From: Costus lasius
Taxonomy: Eukaryota > Streptophyta > Magnoliopsida > Zingiberales > Costaceae
Length of the DNA: 64,000 nt
NCBI GenBank assembly: GCA_027563935.2
Contig: CM050449.1
Span: 43,436,507-43,500,506, forward strand
Direction of reading: 5' to 3'
Part shown: piece by piece, positions 23,961 through 36,184 of the stretch
Position numbering within the stretch: the first letter of the stretch is position 1
Layout: each line of letters starts with the position of its first letter
Translations under genes and position numbers: made by a program
Notes under the pieces: generated by a model
Databases searched by the model: none
Told to the model about the DNA's origin: nothing
Seen by the model: only the letters and a program-made list of their open reading frames with translations

Positions 23961-24870
23961 AACACATAAGGCTCAAACTTTGCTTGTCCTCAAGTAAATA
24001 AAGAAATCAATACTGAGTATTGGAACATAAATTTTCATATGACGAATAAATTTCTAGAATATAATCTTCCATAGAGAATTTTATCAATTTCACACAAAAT
24101 TTTCAAGTAAATACATCGTCTTCTGAAATTAATCTTTAAGACTCAATAATTCAATTAAATAAAAGTTCGCAACATGCATGGTAATAGAATTTCAACTTCA
24201 TCAATTAATCTTGTTTTTGAGATTTTCATCCAATATGTTTTTGTTTACAGGAATAGGATCTCTAAATCTTTTTCCACTCATTTTTTTTATTTGTCCTTGA
24301 CATTCTCTAAATCGATTACCACCATTTTTCCAATGACGAATTTAGAGTATGTTGGTCACATAACCACACATAATAGAACGCATATCTCATAGGTAGAAAG
24401 AATTTTCTTGAGACAAAGGAGTTAATGTCAAAGGAGCTCTCTCTTGGCATGCATCTACATAGATTCACACTTTTGCAATGAACTTCAACTCTTGTCTTAG
24501 GTACCATTGTGAACACAATGCCAAGAAGAGGAGTTATTCTTTTTCTTTTTGTGGACTTCAACCCATGTCTTTAGGTCCCACTGTTAATTTTATACAGTGC
24601 CAAGTAGGGGAGTCATTCTTTCTCATGGGTTTGGATTTCTTTTTCCCAACAAATAACATAAAAGATTATAAAGATTAACTAGATTAATCACTTGATATCA
24701 ACTCAATAATATGCGCAAATATGCTCATTTTATTCAAAAGAATTATTTAACTTCAAGATTGCATTCACTAAACAATGCATTTACCTAGAATTTCATGCAA
24801 CAATTAATGAAAAATTTCCAACAAATAGATTATATCAGAAAAATAAATTCAACATATAAAATCTATTTTC
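23961..24870 (-). other. 3' tail of Athila-like L, up to copia B
   Basis: This is non-coding tail between the gag-protease part and the 3' LTR. It contains the pre-LTR motif at about 23977-23997 and, on the plus strand, a block with tttgtttacagga and ctttttccactca near 24238-24290. That block recurs inverted near 57070. The stretch ends in TTTTC (24866-24870), the left TSD of copia B. Frames such as 24316-24561 have no domain. Confidence 0.7.
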
Positions 24871-26548
24871 TGTTGGGGGTATGCCCTTAAGGCTAATGTT
24901 TGAGGCCTTGGGATTGTAACAGTATCATGTATAAACTTTTATGTTTATAAAGGCATGGTTGTTATTCAGTTTGTTACCTTGTCTGCTATAATAAGTGTAC
25001 TTCTGAATACTGTCTCAAAGCTGTTCAGCTAGGCTGACATGAAGTAAAGTCCTTAGTCGAGATATCTTGGTGAACATGAGACAACCTTGATATGATTGAG
25101 ACTAATATGTGTTCTAATCTTATAGGATGCTTCGAGTATGGAATAAGATGTAGACTCATGGGTACATTGGATGTACTGGACAGACCCTACTAGGATATTC
25201 AATTGCTTGTCACAATGTGAATATTCCTTGATTGCGACAAGTGGCACATTTCCTCTGACTTGAGATCACTTGTGTTTTCTAAATGATGATTGTCATTGTT
25301 TTGAGGTAGTTCAATATCATTTGAAACATAATGGTTATAGACTATCTTGGATGGTGAGCTTGAGTCAGGTTAGGGCACTAGTGATAGACATAGGATTGCC
25401 GTCTCCTTGTTTAAGGAGTGTGATGTTCTAAAGGGCCCCCCTGGATGAGATGATTGAGAATAGTGTATGGCCATACCCAGATGACTATGTTCATCTGATC
25501 TAATCATGCTCATCATATTGGAGTTACAAGCTTGACACGCTTGTCCAATAAGAACATCCAGTGGCAAAGGAAATATGCATGCCTTGTGAGTTGATTCACA
25601 CTTGTGCTGTGGTTTGGGTGTAGTCTTGGAAGACTCTTTTCTTTATATCGGGAGACAGTGATGTGTTGCTAGATACCCCTCACTGATCGTGATAACGTGA
25701 GTTATCGTTACCGACATTTAAAGGAAACCCTCAGGGTCGCACAATTTGATGATATGGCTTACTTAAGTCAGATCGTGTGGACTGAATTGTTCAGGTTCAG
25801 TTTAAAGGGATTTAATCTCTGATTGTAAGTGAGATCTGGTCTGATCATGTTTGATTGATTAGGGCTTAAGATCGGTAAGCTTCGATTGAGAGAATGGATG
25901 CTGGATCGGTGAGATCAAGAGCATCAGGAGATCAACGGTTAGATCTGGAGCCTTAGGGTTTAATTTGGTCTAGACCATGTTGCTTGGCTTATTTGGTCTT
26001 TGAACCAGACCAACATGAACCGGCTCATAAATGAGCGCATGGTTCAAAAGTGAAGTGGTTTTGCGAATGGGTAAACCCATGATCGCATGAAGAGAAGTGG
26101 CATGCTATTTTTAGATAGCACTTCTCTTACGTGACCACATCTCACGTTCACGCCTCTCCTCTCTTCGTTCGTCGCCTTGTCTCTTGCTCTTGACGAGAGA
26201 ACATTCGGGTGGTGAAGAGTTTTTGACGAGAAGAGAAAAAAAAAATCGCCAAGCCAAGACATCTCTTCCCTTCCACTCGACAAGGACATCTTTGGGCCTT
26301 GCTAGCACAAGGATCGCAAGGAGGAGTAGGCGACATCAATTGTGTGCGTCACCTCTGGAGAAGATCCAGTTCGGTCTTTGCTTCCAAGGCGCCATCTAGA
26401 AATGGCTATGGTATGATCCTTCTCTATATGCAATTGGGTCATTTTTGTTAATCATACAGCCTGCAAGATCTAGAAACCCCCTTTCCGCTGCCTTCATTCC
26501 CATATGCGCCTATGAGATAGGGTTTCGCCCCCTTGTGGGGACCTTTCA
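24871..26548 (+). repeat. 5' LTR of copia B, with LTR-encoded start codon
   Basis: TGTTGGGGGTATGCC to ACCTTTCA. The U3 dyad GATAAC-GTGA-GTTATC is at 25691-25706. ATG GCT ATG at 26402-26410 is followed by donor GTATGA. No other ATG occurs on the sense strand in the roughly 240 nt before it (26150-26401), so it would be the first start codon of a transcript beginning near the AT-rich box around 26105-26120. Confidence 0.93.
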
Positions 26549-28381
26549 ATTGGTATCAGAGCCTTGGTTAACGCATGTTTTATGATTGCTTAAGCCATTT
26601 TGTGATCCTTGTTTGCGAACTCATGATTAGATCTAAGGTTACATGCGATACATCTTGTATATGTTAGTTGGCGAAAATGCATTGCATAGTTTCTCCTTTG
26701 CGCATGTATGTGGCGCATCTAATGTTTTTCTCAAAACTATATTACATGCGCGATTCACACTAGATCTAAGCTGTCCCTGCTATAAACCCTTAGACGGGTT
26801 GATGGGGTTGAAGTCATCCTCTAGGATAGATCCAATAGTCTGATCAGACCCTCTGACAGCCTAGATGGGTCGACCAGATGGCACCCATGCGCAAGCATGA
26901 GGTGGCTATAGGTCGACTGCATCACAGGCGTGTAGCGAGGTCTGGTTGAGACAACTGGTGAACGCATATGAGTTAGGCCCGGGTTCACACCCGCTTGCCA
27001 GAACTCATGATGGTTGTTCAGCCCTTGGCGCATGCATAGTTGACCACTGGGTCGACTCAAGTCAGTTAGGACTTGGTGCATGCAAGGGCAGTGGATCTGA
27101 CTAGACATGATGAGTGGATCCCTATCAATGGACCGTTGTAAGGTTGTAGGGCACATAAGGAAAAATAAAATTGATCTCAATGGGGTTTTTCAAAAAATTT
27201 TATTTTTCATGATTGGATCAAATGATGTATGATGCCATATGCATGTTTATTTATTCTTATGTGGGCTGCCCATGTTAAATGTGTGCTGTGCTGGGGCCTG
27301 CGTGCCTGGAAATTATTTTGTAAATTAATTTTTAATTGTGATCTGCGCATCACCTTGTACTTAATTTATAAAATGTAATTGACCTGCGTGTTAATCTTGT
27401 CTAGATAGATTAATTTGTAAGTTAATCAGACAAGAGCACAGAGCACACTTGGCAGAGGCGCATCCAGCAGTGGCTTGACCAGGTGGGAGGTCCAGGGTTC
27501 GACTCTGGGACCAGGCGCATTTTCCCTGGTGGGGCGCATTTTCCCTGGTGGGCGCACCTCAGCTGCAAATAGCACTTAGGCCCTGGTTTGGGCCAGATGA
27601 GCAGCAAAAGCCCCATGAAGAAAAGCAAGTGAAGACTTAAGTTCTTAAGGTCTTACTAGGGCTATGGGCTTTTACCACATAAGATCCATGCTTTCTTTTA
27701 TTGTTTAAATAAGTAGAACAACATGATTTATTTATCTTCAGTTATCACCATAGGAATTGCATGATAGTGATGAAGATAAAAGACCGTTAAAATCCAACGC
27801 TAAAATATCAAGCTCGTAAGCCTTCTGACGCGAAACCTCACTGTTCTGATTATCGTTGGAGCCGTGTTGTACCCACTCAGTGGGCACGTCCATCTATCTT
27901 CAGACGGTGCGGGATTACACCTGCGTGTTACAGAGAAGGGATTTATCGCTTCTCGTTGCTCAGCATAGCACGTGGTGGTCTAGGGAGTAGGTCGGGTCAG
28001 CTTGACCATGCAGGCTACATATGTGGCGCATATGGTAGCATATGGAGGCAGCCATCTGTGGGGTCAGAGACTGTGTTGTACCAACTCAGTTGGCACAGTC
28101 TGCTGGATTGCCCAGATGAAGGGGAATCGCACGGGTTGGCGATTGGCTAGGGCAGCCTACCAGAGATTAGTGCTTGTACTCTCTGTGCATCTTATCTCGC
28201 CTGAGCGGGACGCGGAGACCAAGTATGAAATCTGGATCCCTTCTCACTAAAAGAGTTCTACTCTTTCGGGCTGTTTTGCTGGATTTTTCAGCCAGATAAA
28301 ATAGTGAGAAAAAGAATCATTCTTAAGTCCTAATTGATTCTTAACATTGATACTGACCTTGCTGTTCTTGCATTGTTGTAG
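26411..28381 (+). other. Predicted intron and leader of copia B
   Basis: Donor GTATGA at 26411 directly follows ATG GCT ATG. The acceptor is a T-rich tract ending CATTGTTGTAG at 28381. The next codons, ATT CCT GCA GCA ACG AAC ACC, lead in frame into ATG 28403. The 1971-bp interval contains the LTR end, the PBS and a leader without any recognisable gene. Confidence 0.65.
26551..26563 (+). other. Primer-binding site of copia B
   Basis: TGGTATCAGAGCC is an exact tRNA-iMet site, two bases after the LTR end. It lies inside the predicted intron. Confidence 0.93.
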
Positions 28382-28662
28382 ATTCCTGCAGCAACGAACA
28401 CCATGAACTTCAATGTGCGATCCCTACTGGAAAGGGAGAAGTTTGCTAGGCCAAACTTCTCAGACTGGTTCGGACACCTTAAGATCGTTCTTAAGGCAGA
28501 GAGGAAACTGTATGTCCTCGAGACGGCGATACCGCCTCAGCCCGCTCCGAACGCCGCAAGGGCGGTTCGGGAAGCTTATGAAAAGCACGTCAATGATAGC
28601 ATTGATGTCGCTTGCCTGATGCTAGCGTCTATGACGCCACCGCTGCAGCGTCAGCATGAGGA
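28382..28662 (+). CDS. gag-pol of copia B, N-terminal part (before nested C)
   Basis: The frame opens after an in-frame TAG at the acceptor. It reads ATT CCT GCA GCA ACG AAC ACC and then ATG at 28403, which could also act alone as the start. Residues 1-86 from that ATG are the N-terminal copia gag domain (REKFARPNFSDWF, LKAERKLYVLE, ACLMLASM). The frame is interrupted at 28662 by element C. The interrupted codon is completed by the base at 37887, right after C and the second TSD copy. An apparent stop at 28676-28678 belongs to the LTR of C. Confidence 0.9.
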
Positions 28663-30356
28663 TGAAGAAACCCCTTAAAATGGGGGGCAAAAACCCTAAG
28701 CATGGCGCTAATGAAAAAGATGCTAGCGGAAGCAAGGGTTTAAGATCATTTGCATGCCATATGTTCAACTATAACCGATTGAATAGATTGAGATGGAAAT
28801 TCATACCAACGCCATATGCTTGGAAGTCGGCTTGGATGAAGAGAACAAACTAGATCTCCTCCACAAGTTCACACACAAGATGAAGATGCTTACTCCTTGC
28901 GGTCCCTTGTGCTAGCAAGACACCCAAGCTTTTCTTTTGTCGAATTGGAAGGGATGATGAGATGATTCCCTTTCTTGGCCGAGAGCTTCTCTTGCTTCTC
29001 TCCCACCTTCGTCAACCACCCAACGAAAGGATGATCGCGTTCAAGTGAAGAAGCCAACGCTTATGCGTTTTGGCGTTGAAGCATAACCGGCTTTGATTAC
29101 TTTCCATAAGTGGAAGAGAATCAAGCCAAGCGTTCAAGCCACTTCATGAACGCATTTTGGCATTGAACCAAGCGTTCACATTTGTGAACCGGTTCAATCC
29201 AAATCGTTCAATCGAATTTGGTTCATCAAACCAAACCGAAATAGCTCAAGCCACTTGGTCTAGACCAAATCGAACCCCAAGGCTCATGATCTAACCATTC
29301 ATCTCCTGATGCCCCTGATCTCTCCGATCTAGCATCATCTCTCTCGATCGAAGCTTACCGATCTCAAGTCCTAATCAATCAAACATGATCAGACCAGATC
29401 TCACTTACAATCAGAGATTAAATCCCTATAATCTGAACTCAAAGAATCCAGTCCATACGATCTGACTCAAGTAAGCCATATCACCAAATTGTGCGACCCT
29501 GAGGGTTTCCTCTAAATGTCGGTAACGATAACTTACGTTATCACGATCAGTGAGGGGTATCTAGCAACACATCACTGTCTCCCGATATAAAGGAAAGAGT
29601 CTTCCAAGACTACTCCCAAACCATAGCACAAGTGTGAATCAAACTCACAAGGCATACATAATTCCTTTGCCACTGGATGTTCTTATTGGACAAGCATGTC
29701 AAGCCTGTAACTCCAATACGATGAGCATGATTAGATCAGATGCACATAGTCATCTGGGTATGGCCATACACTATCTCAATCATCTCATAAGGGGGCCCTT
29801 TAGAACATCACACTCCTTAAACAAGGAGACGGCAATCCTATGTCTATCACTAGTGCCCTAACCTGATTCAAGCTCACCATCCAAGATAGTCTATAATCAT
29901 TATGTTTCAGATATTGAACTACCTCAAGACAATGACAATCATCATTTAGAAACACAAGTGATCTCAAGTCAGAGGACATGTGCCACTTGCTGCTTACAAG
30001 GATCATTCACATTGTGACAAGCAATGGAATATCCCAGTAGGGTCTGTCCAGTACATCCAATGTACCCATGAGTCTACATCTTATTCCATGCTCGAAGCAT
30101 CCTATAAGATTAGCACTTATATTAGTCTCAATCATATCAAGGCTGTCTCATGTTCACCAAGATATCTCGACTAAGGACATATAGCCTGTCAGCCTAGCTG
30201 AACAGCTTTGAGACATTATTCAGAAGTACACTTATTACAGCAGACAAGGTAACAACCTAAATAACAACCATGCCTTTTATAAACATAAGAGTTTATTACA
30301 TGATACTTATACAATCCCAAGGCCTCAAACATTAGCCTTAAGGGCATACTCCAACA
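28663..30356 (-). repeat. 3' LTR of copia C
   Basis: Plus-strand ends are TGAAGAAACCCC and CATACTCCAACA. It is nearly identical to 36185-37881. The polypurine tract lies immediately to the right at 30357-30371 (minus-strand AAGTGGGAGAT). Confidence 0.95.
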
Positions 30357-30376
30357 ATCTCCCACTTGCACTTAAT

Positions 30377-33300
30377 CTAATGGTTGAGAAATCTCAAACC
30401 CATATTATTATAGTGCTTCTCATGCTTCTGCTGCGCCAGAGGCTTGGTAAGCGGGTCTGCCAGATTGTCATCTGTATGAACCTTGCATATTTTGATCTCG
30501 CCTCGATCAATGATCTCCCGGATCAAGTGAAACCGTCTCTGTATGTGCTTGGACTTCTGGTGCGACCGCGGTACCTTTGCTTGTGCGATGGCTCCAGTGT
30601 TATCACAGAAGATAACCAAAGGATCAGCACTCGAAGGAACGACACCAAGTTCTCTCACGAACTTACGAATCCACACTGCCTCCTTGGATGCTTCCGAGGC
30701 TGCAACATACTCGGCTTCTGTTGTGGAATCAGCAACAGTTGACTGTTTGAAGCTCTTCCACACCACTGCTCCACCATTCAAGCTAAAAACATAGCCTGAT
30801 TGCGATCGGAAATCATCCTGGTCCGACTGGAACGAAGCATCAGTATATCCCTCTATACTGAGTTCTTCCTGACCACCATATATCAAGAACATATCTTTGG
30901 TCCTCCGCAGATATTTCAAGATGTTCTTGACCGCAATCCAGTGCGCCAATCCTGGATTACTTTGGAATCGACTGGTCACGCTTAACCCGTAAGCGACGTC
31001 TGGGCGAGTACACAACATCGCATACATAATGGACCCAATAGCCGAAGCATAAGGCGTATTGTCCATTTCATCTTTCTCAGTCTGTGTTTGTGGACACTGA
31101 CTCTTCGAAAGATTCAGACCATGTCTGACTGGAAGATATCCACGTTTAGAATTCTCTAAATGGAATCTCTCCAGGACCTTATCGATGTAAGTACTCTGGC
31201 ACAGCCCGAGAAGCCTCTTAGATCTATCTCTGTAGATCTTCACATCTAGTACATAGGCTGCTTCTCCTAGATCTTTCATCTGGAAACATTTTCCTAACCA
31301 TGCTTTAACAGCATGCAGTTCAGGAATATCATTTCCAATGATTAAGATATCATCGACGTAGAGGATTAGGAATGTAATCACGCTCCCACTAAACCTCTTA
31401 TATACACACGGGTCATCCTCGTTCTTGATGAAACCAAACTCAGAGATTGATTCATCAAAACGAATATTCCAGCTCCTAGATGCTTGTTTCAGCCCATAAA
31501 TGGACTTCTTTAACTTGCATATTTTATGACGATCTGCTGGATTAGTGAAACCTTCCGGTTGTGTCATATACACATCCTCATCCAGATTTCCATTAAGGAA
31601 AGCTGTCTTCACATCCATCTGCCAGATCTCATAATCGTAATATGCAGCTATCGCGAAAAGAATCCGAATAGACTTAAACATGGCTACAGGTGAGAAAGTT
31701 TCATCATAATCTATCCCGTAGATTTGTTTGAAACCTTTCGCAACTAGCCTGCCTTTATAGGTAACCACGTTACCATCCATGTCAATCTTCTTCTTGAAGA
31801 TCCATTTACAGCCTATAGGGATTACTCCCGGAGGCGGATCAACCAAATCCCAGACTTGGTTATCTGACATGGAGTCCATCTCGGCTCGCATAGCTTCAAG
31901 CCATCTAGCTGACTCCGGTCCACTGACCGCATCCGCATAAGTTAGGGGTTCATCATTATCAATGATGTAGACTCCGTCATAGCGCTCAGGCTATCGACGG
32001 ATCCTACCCGATCTTCGCGGTTCCCGTGATATTTGAGCCTCAGGTTGTTCAGTAACCTGATCTACTGGCTCAGGCACATCCAACTCTGCCTGACTACTTT
32101 GTCCTTCCTCTGGATTCTCATCCAGCTTTATTTCTCTCCCACTGGCCTCTTGCAGAAGAAACTCCTTCTCAAGAAATATGGCCGTCCGAGCAACAAAAAC
32201 CTTGTTCTCTTTGGGATCGAAGAAATAATAACCCTTAGTTTCCTTAGGGTAACCGACAAAGATGCATTTATCAGATCTGCTCTCTAGTTTCCCAGAGGCG
32301 AGCTTTTTGACATAAGCCTCGCAACCCCAGATCCTGATAAATGTCAAGCTAGGCTGTTTCCCATACCATAGCTCATATGGCGTCTTTGAAACTGCCTTGG
32401 ATGGCACTCGGTTTAGTACCTTTGCAGCTGTTTCCAGTGCAAAACCCCAAAAGGAATATGGAAGAATAGCCTGACTCATCATAGAACGAACCATATCAAG
32501 TAACGTTCTATTTCTCCTCTCGGACACACCATTCCACTGCGGTGTTCCTGGCGGAGTGAGCTGTGAGATAATCCCACACTCCTTCAGATAGTCAGTAAAC
32601 GCATGACTCAGGTATTCTCCACCTCGATCAGAACGAAGTGCCTTGATATTTCGGCCTAACTGATTTTGTACTTCATTTTTGAACTCTTTGAACTTGTCAA
32701 AAGATTCACTTTTATGTCTCATTAAATAGACATACCCATATCTACTGAAATCATCAGTAAAGGTAATGAAGTACTGATAGCCACCTCTGGCATGTTTACT
32801 AAATGGCCCACACACATCACTGTGTATAAGGTCAAGTAAACCTGAAGTCCTTTGACCTTTGTTTGAAAAAGGTGACTTCGTCATTTTACCCATCAAACAA
32901 GCTTTGCATGTATCAATCTCCTCATAGGAGAAAGATCCCAGCAGTCCATGATCATGCAACCGCTTAATGCGCTTCTCGTTTATATGGCCTAAACGACTAT
33001 GCCATAGCAAGGTGCTGTCATCAGCATACTTGGCTTTCTTATTATCAATGTTTTGTATAGAATTTTCCATGTCCAACATGTATAACCCATTGTTAATTGA
33101 ACCAGTTGCATACACAATATTATCTAGAGATAAAACACACTTTGAAATATTGCATTCAAAGGCAAATCCTTTCCTGACAAGAGCAGGAATAGAGATAATA
33201 TTCTTTGTGATACTTGGTACAAAATAACAATTGTTTAATTCTAATACAATGCCAGATGGTAAAGTAATGAAATAGTCTCCTACAGCAACAGCAGCAACCC

Positions 33301-34282
33301 GTGCCCCGTTTCCAACTCGTAGGTCTACCTCATGCTGTCCCACCTGCCTTCTTCTCTTGAGTTCCTGCACATTTGAACAAATGTGAACTCCACATGCAGT
33401 GTCCAACACCCATGATATAGTAGAAGAAGATAACATGACCTCAGTCACATATATACCTGAGCCAGAAGCGATGCTTCCCCTCTTATCTCCTTGGAGCGCT
33501 TTACAGTCCTTTTTCCAGTGACCCAGCTGGCCACAGTGGAAACACCTGTTGTCCTTCGACCGCTTCACCTTCTGTTTCAGGGCCTTGCTGTAATTCTTGA
33601 CAGGGGCCTTGCCCTTCTTCCCCTTCTTCTTGTTCCTGGAAGGAACCATCAAGACAGAGGTTGAAGGCTTACCCTTCAGAGTTTCCTCAGTGGTCAAGAG
33701 CATATTCAGCAGCTCTGCCGGCGTACAATCGATTTTGTTCATATTAAAGTTAATGATGAACGCATCGAAAGAAGGCGGGAGAGACTGCAGAATAATATCC
33801 ACAGCAAGCTCCTGGTTGATGGTATGCCCCTGTTTCTCCAGAGCCTCCTTGTGCCCAATCATCTTGAGCACGTGAGCTCCCACTGGGCTCCCTTCAGCCA
33901 GTTTGCTCTGAAAGAAGAGCTTCGTCAGATTATAGCGTTCAGTCCTCGCCTGTGCAGCATACAGCATCTTGAGGTTCGCTATAATTTCTATAGCCGACAT
34001 ATCCTCATGCTGACGCTGCAGCGGTGGCGTCATAGACGCTAGCATCAGGCAAGCGACATCAATGCTATCATTGACGTGCTTTTCGTAGGCATCCCGAACC
34101 GCCCTTGCGGCGTTCGGAGCGGGCTGCGGCGGTATCGCCGTCTCGAGGACATACAGTTTCCTCTCTGCCTTAAGAACGATCTTAAGGTGTCCGAACCAGT
34201 CAGAGAAGTTCGGCCCAGCAAACTTCTCCCTTTCCAGTAGGGATCGCACATTGAAGCTCATGGTGTTCGTTGCTGCAGGAAT
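30377..34282 (-). pseudogene. gag-pol of copia C, one in-frame TAG
   Basis: A single frame runs from ATG at 34261 (or exon 2 start 34282) to the stop at 30377, 1295 codons including stops. From the ATG: gag 1-235; knuckle CFHCGQLGHWKKDC at about 240; protease LDTAC at about 286; integrase zinc site at about 420-455 and DDE residues near 482, 545 and 581; RT with YVDD near 968; RNase H (TDASFQ near 1141, STTEAEY). The only break is TAG at 31991-31993 (codon 757), where B has CAG, in the linker between integrase and RT. RT, RNase H and integrase motifs look intact. Readthrough or reversion would give a full-length product, so the element is only barely dead. Confidence 0.94.
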
Positions 34283-35893
34283 CTACAACAAGCAAGAACA
34301 GCAAGGTCAGTATCAATGTTCAGAATCAATCCAGGACTTAAGAAAGATTCTTTTCTCACTATTTTGTCTGACTGAAAAATCCAGTAAACAGTCCGAAAGA
34401 GTAACACTCTTTTAGTGAGATGGGATCCAGATTTCATACTTGGTCTCCGCGTCCCGCTCAGGCGAGATAAGATGCACAGAGATGACAAGCACTAATTTCT
34501 GGTAGGCTGTCCCAGCCAATCGCCAACCCGTGCGATTCCCCTTCATCTTGGCAATCCAGCAGACTGTGCCAACTGAGTTGGTACAACACAGTCTCTGATC
34601 CCAGAGATGGCTGCCTCCATGCGCTACCATATGCGCCACATATGTAGTCTACATGGTCAAGCTGACCTGACCTACTCCCTGGACCACCACGTGCTATGCT
34701 GAGCAACGAGAGGGGATAAATCCCAACTCTGTAACACGCAGGTGAAATCCAGCACCGTCTGAAGATAGATGGACGTGCCCACTGAGTGGGTTCAACACGG
34801 CTCCAACGATAATCAGAAAGGTGAGGTTTCGCGTCAGAAGGCTTATCGAGCTTGATATGTTAGCGTTGGATTTTAACGGTCTTTTATCTTCTTAACTATC
34901 ATGGAAGTCCTATGGTGATAGCAGAAGATAAACTTAAACATGCAATTCTAATTATAAAAGCAATAAATAGAATGCATGATCTTATGTGGTAAAAGCCCAT
35001 GAACCCTAGTAAGACCTTAATTTTACTTAAGTCTTCACTTGAGCTCCATTGCATCTCATCTGGTCCAACCCAGTGCCCTAGCGCCAAGAGCACCTCAGGT
35101 GCACCACCAGGTGAATGCCCCTCTTGGATGTGTGCCTTTGTGCTCTTGTCTAATCAAAGTACATTTGATCTATCTAGACAAGGTTGACTCGCAGGTCAAC
35201 AACATATTATAAATTAAGTACAATGTGATTCGCAGATCACAAATTAATTTACAATTTTTAAATCCAGGCACACAGGCCCCAGCACAGCACACAAATGGGC
35301 AACCCACATAAGACTAAATAAACAAGCATATGGTTCAATCAACATGTGATCCATTCATGAAATTAAAATTTTTGAAAAACCCCATGGTATCAATTTTAAT
35401 TTCCTTATAAGCCCTATAACCTTACAATGGTCCATTGATAGGGATCCACGCATCCATCTAGTCAGATCCACTGCCCTTGCATGCACCGAGTCCTAACTGA
35501 CCCGTGTTGACCTAATGGTCAACCATGCATGCGCCAAGGGCTGAACCACCCTCATGAGTTTTGGCAAGCGGGTGTGACCCCGGGCCTAACTCATGTGTGT
35601 TCAGTAGTTGTCTCAACCAGACCTCGCAACACGCCCTAGATGCAGTCAACCTACAGCCACCTTGTGCTTGCGCATAGGTGCTATCAGGTCAACTCATCTG
35701 AGCTGTCAGATGGTCTGATCAGACTTGGATCTATTTAGATTATGCTTTCAACCCCATCAACCCATCTAAGGAATTATAGTAGGGGCACCTTAGATCTAAT
35801 CAGCCGCGCAAGATATAAGTTTTATAAAACATCTAGATCAAGCGCAAACAATCAAACAACATGCTTCATTCATATTGATAACCCTTAGATCTA

Positions 35894-36086
35894 AGGGGGT
35901 CCCCTTCAAGGGGGAGCGCAAACTTTAGGGGGTCCCCTTCAAGGGGGAGCACAAACTTTAGGGGGTCCCCTTCAAGGGGGAGCGCAAACTTTAGGTAATC
36001 ATGCCACAAGCGCAAAGTTCATGTAACCATGACACAAGCGCAAAGTTCATGTAACCATGACACAAGCGCAAAGTTCATGTAACCAA
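35894..36086. repeat. Two tandem repeat blocks in the leader of copia C
   Basis: Three 33-bp units start at 35894, 35927 and 35960, each with GGGGGTCCCCTTCAAGGGGG followed by agcgcaaacttt. Three 28-bp units start at 36003, 36031 and 36059, each with cacaagcgcaaagttcatgt. Partial copies continue to about 36130. Both unit types contain an AGCGCAAA core. Confidence 0.85.
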
Positions 36087-36170
36087 ATCATCAAGTAAGC
36101 GCAAAGTTCATCAAGTAAGCGCAACATGTATGGATCACATCAGCAAACATAATAGCATGCATAGAGCCTA

Positions 36171-36182
36171 GCTCTGATACCA
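36171..36182 (-). other. Primer-binding site of copia C
   Basis: The minus strand reads TGGTATCAGAGC two bases after the LTR end, an exact tRNA-iMet site. Confidence 0.93.
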
Positions 36183-36184
36183 AT

